This document shows, in pieces, positions 1 through 64,000 of a DNA stretch of 64,000 nucleotides. The stretch spans positions 124,001-188,000 of the forward strand of contig BAAHQB010000162.1 of assembly GCA_054601695.1 (NCBI GenBank). The letters are read 5' to 3'. A model generated the notes under the pieces. The model was not told where the DNA came from and made no database searches. It saw only the letters and a list, made by a program, of their open reading frames with translations. Each line of letters starts with the position of its first letter. Position 1 is the first letter of the stretch. This DNA is from Amorphochlora amoebiformis. Taxonomy: Eukaryota; Cercozoa; Chlorarachniophyceae. The translations under genes and the position numbers were made by a program.

Positions 1-16252
<16,252 letters not shown>

Positions 16253-17227
16253 TTAGTTAGCTGGTTTAATTATTGTCTAACTGCGCGCGACATGCCGGCA
16301 CAGGCGGTGTACATATACTATACTACTAGAGACTAGACATATTTGTATCTTCATCATAGGCTAAATATTAAGACCAGATAATATATATCTAGATGCCCAC
16401 AAATTATCTTTATTGATTGCTGTAGTCGCACTTACTACGTTGACGGACTTCATATGTGGATTATGCCATTACTATAGATTATTTATGTGTACGTGCACTA
16501 GATATGTAATTATCATAAGTTAAAAACATGCGTACTTACTAGTCTTAGCTAGTGACTACTAGACTATTGTATGTGAAGTTGTATGTATACGTATCATGTT
16601 TTCAAATTACATTTACTGTGACGTAGGGGGTTACATGTATATATATGGTAGTCTACGTACGTACGTACGTACGTACAGTTCGTATGCTGCTTTGATTAGT
16701 ATGCAAATGCGTACTAGACTCATGACAAATACGTATACTCTTATGAATATAAAACGGTCATGATATACTACATATACGTATACCTAGTACGTACAATTGC
16801 AGGATAGAGTGTGTACGTATGTATAACAATCGTCTAGATCGTATATACCTTTAGACTATAGACTTTTGCATGGGCACAAATTTGGTATCGTGGCATACGA
16901 ACCGGCACATGCAATCACATACGTACATACGTTATATCTAGAATATAGTATATACTGCTCCAGTGCTATTAGGTTTTTGGTAAATAGTTATGTTTTCTAA
17001 GATGTCACCAATGATTTGGCAACTGCATATTGAACCCGAAGTTGTGTAGCATATACACATATGATATGAACTAGATGAATCAATTAGCCTACGGTACTAC
17101 ACGTGTCCTGAGCATCATTGTTTATTAATCATGCCGGCTATCTACTATCTAGGCTATAGTCTAATGTCTAGATACTAGAGATAGTCTGATAGCTAGTATA
17201 CACCAAACTCAGCCTCAGATCCGGCTC

Positions 17228-17283
<56 letters not shown>

Positions 17284-18061
17284 CTAGATGTAATGTATAT
17301 TATTACTAGTCATGATTCATGAACATGATCAATGACCGTTAGAATCTGAGGGGTTGGGGTTAGGGTTAGGGTTAGGGTTAGGGTTAGGGTTAGGGACCTA
17401 GGGTTAGGGTTAGGGTTAGGGTGATATCAATTGGAAACTGTAATTATTGTAACTTGCTTGAGGGGTCGAATTTGTTTTAAAACCCCAGGCAAATTTGTTT
17501 GCATCCCACATCATAATTATGCCAGCAAGTTAGTTATATCTATCTACTTTGAGGAATCAAACGAGGTTAGATTCAAGGTATTTTTGCCTAAATTACCCCC
17601 CAGCTGAGTATCTAATAATGGAAATGGATTGCTTGCAAAACTGGTTCACGTGTAACAACCATGTGCAGTTTGAATCATTACACGTGTACGCTGTGTGGTT
17701 TATTTAGTATCGAAAAGAACCAACCAAAGTAGAGAGGTAAAATGCATCTAGTGTGTGTTGTAATCGAGTACACGTGTCTCTCGAGAGAAATTTGAACTTG
17801 GCTTTTTTTTTTGCTCTGGATAATATTTAGATATATATATACATACATATATGTATATATATATATGGAGAGAAATATACCTATTTCATCATTCCACAAT
17901 AAAACATTTACAAAGTATAATATGTATAAATATAATGTAAAATACATATATATATATATATATATAGTTGTAGGCATTAATATAATTACATTTGCATTTT
18001 TCGTGCAATGTGTAAGAATTTATGTACATGTTCACAACATATACGTGGTTTAACTCATATA

Positions 18062-18111
<50 letters not shown>

Positions 18112-18486
18112 TACATATATTTATATATATATATATATACATATATACATATATATATATGTAGCTTTTTTGTATATCATATCATCTTCTGTTTACAAAA
18201 TGTACGAGTTAATGACAAAAACGAGAAGAAAATAAGAAAAATAATAAAAAAAAGAAAAATAGTTATATTTGAGACCGACCCTTCTTTCAGCAGGAGAAAG
18301 AAGAAAGAACTTCCACAGGAAAAAAAAAAAAAAAAGAGAGAGAGAAATACATACACATTTCGAAAATAAGAAAAAAAAAAAAAAAGAAATAAAGGTATTT
18401 ATAAAAAAATAGAAAAAAAAGAAATAAATATATATATTTCGAAAGTAGAAAAGAATAACAAAAGAAAATGAATGGAATCCTGAATC
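16253..18486. other. Intergenic gap between convergent genes 1 (+) and 5 (-)
   Basis: Mostly unique AT-rich sequence without a supported exon. It holds a run of five to six ACGT units at 16655-16676, a TA run at 17228-17278, a TTAGGG array at 17347-17422, TA runs near 17940-17965 and 18058-18160, and an A-rich, polypurine stretch 18228-18440. Both genes end here, so poly(A) sites should lie inside. Confidence 0.7.
17347..17422 (+). repeat. Interstitial TTAGGG array
   Basis: About eleven near-perfect units interrupted once by GGGACCTAGGG, in the gap between genes 1 and 5. Confidence 0.9.
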
Positions 18487-24968
<6,482 letters not shown>

Positions 24969-25185
24969 GATGCTATCGTCTGTAACTTGAGACGCGAGCG
25001 AGGTCCTAAGTGGGGGCAGCGTGCAAAGTTAAGAGCATCAACACCAAAATAATAAAAAATCAGAAAGAGGGTCGAGAAACCAAACCTAGGAACCGAGCTG
25101 CTAATTCTTTGCTTGTTAATCTTTCTGGTAGCGGACCGCACGCTACCCCTAGCGACTAATCGAGCACGTCAGAAATCAGATATCC

Positions 25186-30227
<5,042 letters not shown>

Positions 30228-30229
<2 letters not shown>

Positions 30230-30512
30230 GGGTCTCAAGCTTGGTTCGGAAGTCACCAAGCCCTTGCGGTTTCGCAGCGAGAATCCCCTGGGGGAAAATC
30301 CTAAGGAATGTACATGCGATCTCCCTGCACCTGACCGGAGTGGTCTGAAAGGCGGTGAGCCTCGGTCCATAAGTCGGGCGCACCTGCTGCTGTCTCAAGG
30401 GGTGAAGCCAAACCACCTAGTCAACCGAGCGCGCGAGCAAAAAAGTTGCCGAAAAGTTCAAGAAACTCATAGGAAGTGCCATGCGGTCTTATTTATGGTG
30501 ATTTTGATCTGA
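30228..30512 (+). CDS. Possible 94-codon ORF divergent from gene 4
   Basis: An ATG-to-stop frame of higher complexity (starts MGLKLGSEVTKPLRFRSEN) in a GC-richer gap. Its ATG overlaps the gene 4 ATG on the other strand within the palindrome CCATGG (30226-30231). No family recognised, no splice-site support, and minus-strand frames through the same bases are also open for 60-65 codons, so it may only reflect GC-rich 5' sequence of gene 4. Confidence 0.2.
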
Positions 30513-30720
30513 TCTTTAAGGCGGTTTCATTTATCTTTACCGTGACAATTCGGTTGGTCACATCTGAGCAGCTCAGAATACGTCGGGTAAAGTCACGCTG
30601 TATTAGGAAATATAGCGTTACGTTACGCTAAAACTAGGGATACTCAAGGCTAAGTCACGCTTTAAAAATGATACACAGGGTCATGTCACGTATTTCGCGA
30701 CAGTTTCGACTCTCGAGCTC
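30230..30720. promoter_or_regulatory. Intergenic 5' region of gene 4 (promoter expected on minus strand)
   Basis: About 490 bp between the stop of gene 3 and the ATG of gene 4, with normal complexity and higher GC than elsewhere and no microsatellite. Two copies of AAGTCACGCT (30594 and 30652) and GTTACG repeats (30619-30634) stand out. Assigned as promoter by position only. Confidence 0.35.
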
Positions 30721-46964
<16,244 letters not shown>

Positions 46965-46969
46965 CTGAA

Positions 46970-47889
46970 TAGGGTTAGGGTTAGGGTTAGGGTTAGGGTT
47001 AGGGTTAGGGTTAGGGTTAGGGTTAGGGTTAGGGTTAGCGTTAGCGTTAGGGATAAGTCTAGGGTTTAGAGTTAGGATTAGATCTAGGGTTAGAGTTAGG
47101 GTTAGAGTTAGGGTTAGGGTTAGGGTTAGGGTTAGGGTTGATTAGGGTGTTGGGGTTAGGGTTAGGGCTAGGTGATTAGGATTAAGATTGAGCTTGGGAT
47201 TCTATCTAAGGTTAGGGATAGGATTAGGGTTAGGTCTAGGGTGAGGGTTACGGTTAGGGTTAGGCCTAGGGTTAGGGTTCGGATTAGGTTAGGAGGCCTA
47301 GGTTAGGGTTAGGGTCTAGGGTTAGGCTTAGGGTTAGGTTTAAGAATAAACTCGGGGTTCGGGTTCGGTTAAGTTGGTCAGGGTTAGGGTTATGTTATGG
47401 CTAGGGTTAGGTTAGGGTTAGGGCAGGTTAGGGTTAGTTTTAGGTCTAGGGTTAGGGTTAGGTCTAGGGTTAGGGTTAGGCGTAGGGCTAGTGTAGGGTT
47501 GAATATGGTTAAGGTTAACTAGGGTTGTCTAGGTTTAGGCTTAGAGTTAGGGTTAGGGTTGGGGTTAGGGTTAGCCTAGGGTTAGGGTTAGGTCTAGGGT
47601 TAGGGTTAGCTAGGGTTAGGGTTAGGTCTAGGGTTAGCGTTAGGGCTAGGTCTAGGGTTAGCGTTAGGGCTAGGTCTAGGGTTAGGGTTAGGCCTAGGCC
47701 TAGGGTTAGGGTTAAGGTTAGGGTTAGGGTTAGGGTTAGGTAGGTTAGGGTTAGATTAAGGTTAGGTAGGTTTAGTGTTTAGCGTTAGGGTTACGTTAGG
47801 GTTAGGGTTCGGTTAGGGTTACGGTTAGGTCAGGGTTAGGGTTAGGGTTAGGGTTAGGGTTAGGGTTAGGGTTAGGGTTAGGGTTAGGG
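46970..47889. repeat. Degenerate TTAGGG array between genes 2 and 3
   Basis: Telomere-type hexamers on the plus strand, perfect at 46973-47036 and 47824-47890 and diverged between, with interspersed AGGTCTAGGG and AGGCCTAGGG variants (47240-47710). It fills the gap from the stop of gene 2 to the first gene 3 exon seen. The gene 3 start was not found. Confidence 0.85.
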
Positions 47890-63469
<15,580 letters not shown>

Positions 63470-63573
63470 CTGAGTTAGGGTTGGGGTTGGATTCGATGTT
63501 TGTATTGTAAGGGAGGAGGTTTCGATTGTAGATTTTGGAAAAATTGATTTTTTGGATTGGTTGGGGTGTTTTG

Positions 63574-63621
<48 letters not shown>

Positions 63622-63693
63622 GTATATATATGTGTGTGTGTGTATGTGTGTACATATGCATGTATGTTTGTGTGTGTGTGTAATGTATGTATG

Positions 63694-63785
<92 letters not shown>

Positions 63786-63842
63786 GATTTAATGTATATA
63801 TATATATATACATATATGTATATATATATATGATATATATGA

Positions 63843-63941
<99 letters not shown>

Positions 63942-63958
63942 CACACACATATATATAT

Positions 63959-64000
<42 letters not shown>

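Overview
The window is nuclear DNA from a eukaryote, almost certainly a unicellular alga or protist. I cannot place it in a lineage from sequence alone. Evidence: many short exons with GT-AG borders that stay in phase, degenerate and perfect TTAGGG telomere-type repeats used as interior sequence, and no sign of operons, ribosome binding sites, tRNA, rRNA, CRISPR or insertion sequences. Probably less than 15% of the window codes. The rest is simple sequence: TA dinucleotide runs almost everywhere, TTAGGG arrays, kilobase CT and GA tracts, ATT/AGT, CA and ATGT arrays.

The exons were found by reading both strands for open, non-repetitive stretches bounded by AG and GT, then testing whether codon phases join. 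Five genes come out. (1) Plus strand, <1-16252: 32 exons, 1,893 nt in perfect phase to a stop, the C-terminal 630 residues of a phosphatidylinositol 3-/4-kinase-type lipid kinase. (2) Minus strand, 47890 to beyond 63469: about 28 exons, a SET-domain methyltransferase of the RuBisCO-LSMT/SETD3 type with its C-terminal helical region. (3) Minus strand, 30721 to about 46964: about 26 exons, a protein with a basic, helical N-terminal part, one WW domain and an acidic/basic tail. (4) Minus strand, 25186-30229: 12 exons, 600 residues, start and stop both visible, not recognised; helical N-terminus and long disordered Ser/Pro/Gln-rich part. (5) Minus strand, 18487-24968: a disordered Ser/Pro/Lys-rich protein followed by exons for a helical C-terminus; possibly two transcripts or two genes. 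Genes 1 and 5 converge on a 2.2-kb gap; genes 5, 4, 3 and 2 are all minus, spaced 0.2, 0.5 and about 0.9 kb apart.

The most unusual feature is the introns. Many consist almost wholly of one simple repeat whose ends happen to read GT and AG: TA introns start GTATAT and end ATATAG, telomere-repeat introns start GTTAGG on plus-strand genes or end CCCTAG on minus-strand genes, CT-tract introns end CTCAG. In at least a dozen introns a fragment of the neighbouring exon, with its splice site, has been copied one to five times into the intron between TA or TTAGGG runs. At two places an exon sits between introns carrying complementary repeats (CT then GA; CCCTAA then TTAGGG), so the exon would lie in the loop of a large pre-mRNA hairpin. 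A dispersed GGAGAT-rich element occurs in three introns and at two of them forms the splice acceptor itself.

Exon calls rest on phase and family motifs only; no transcript evidence was available. In genes 2, 3 and 5 a few small exons are missing where phases do not join.
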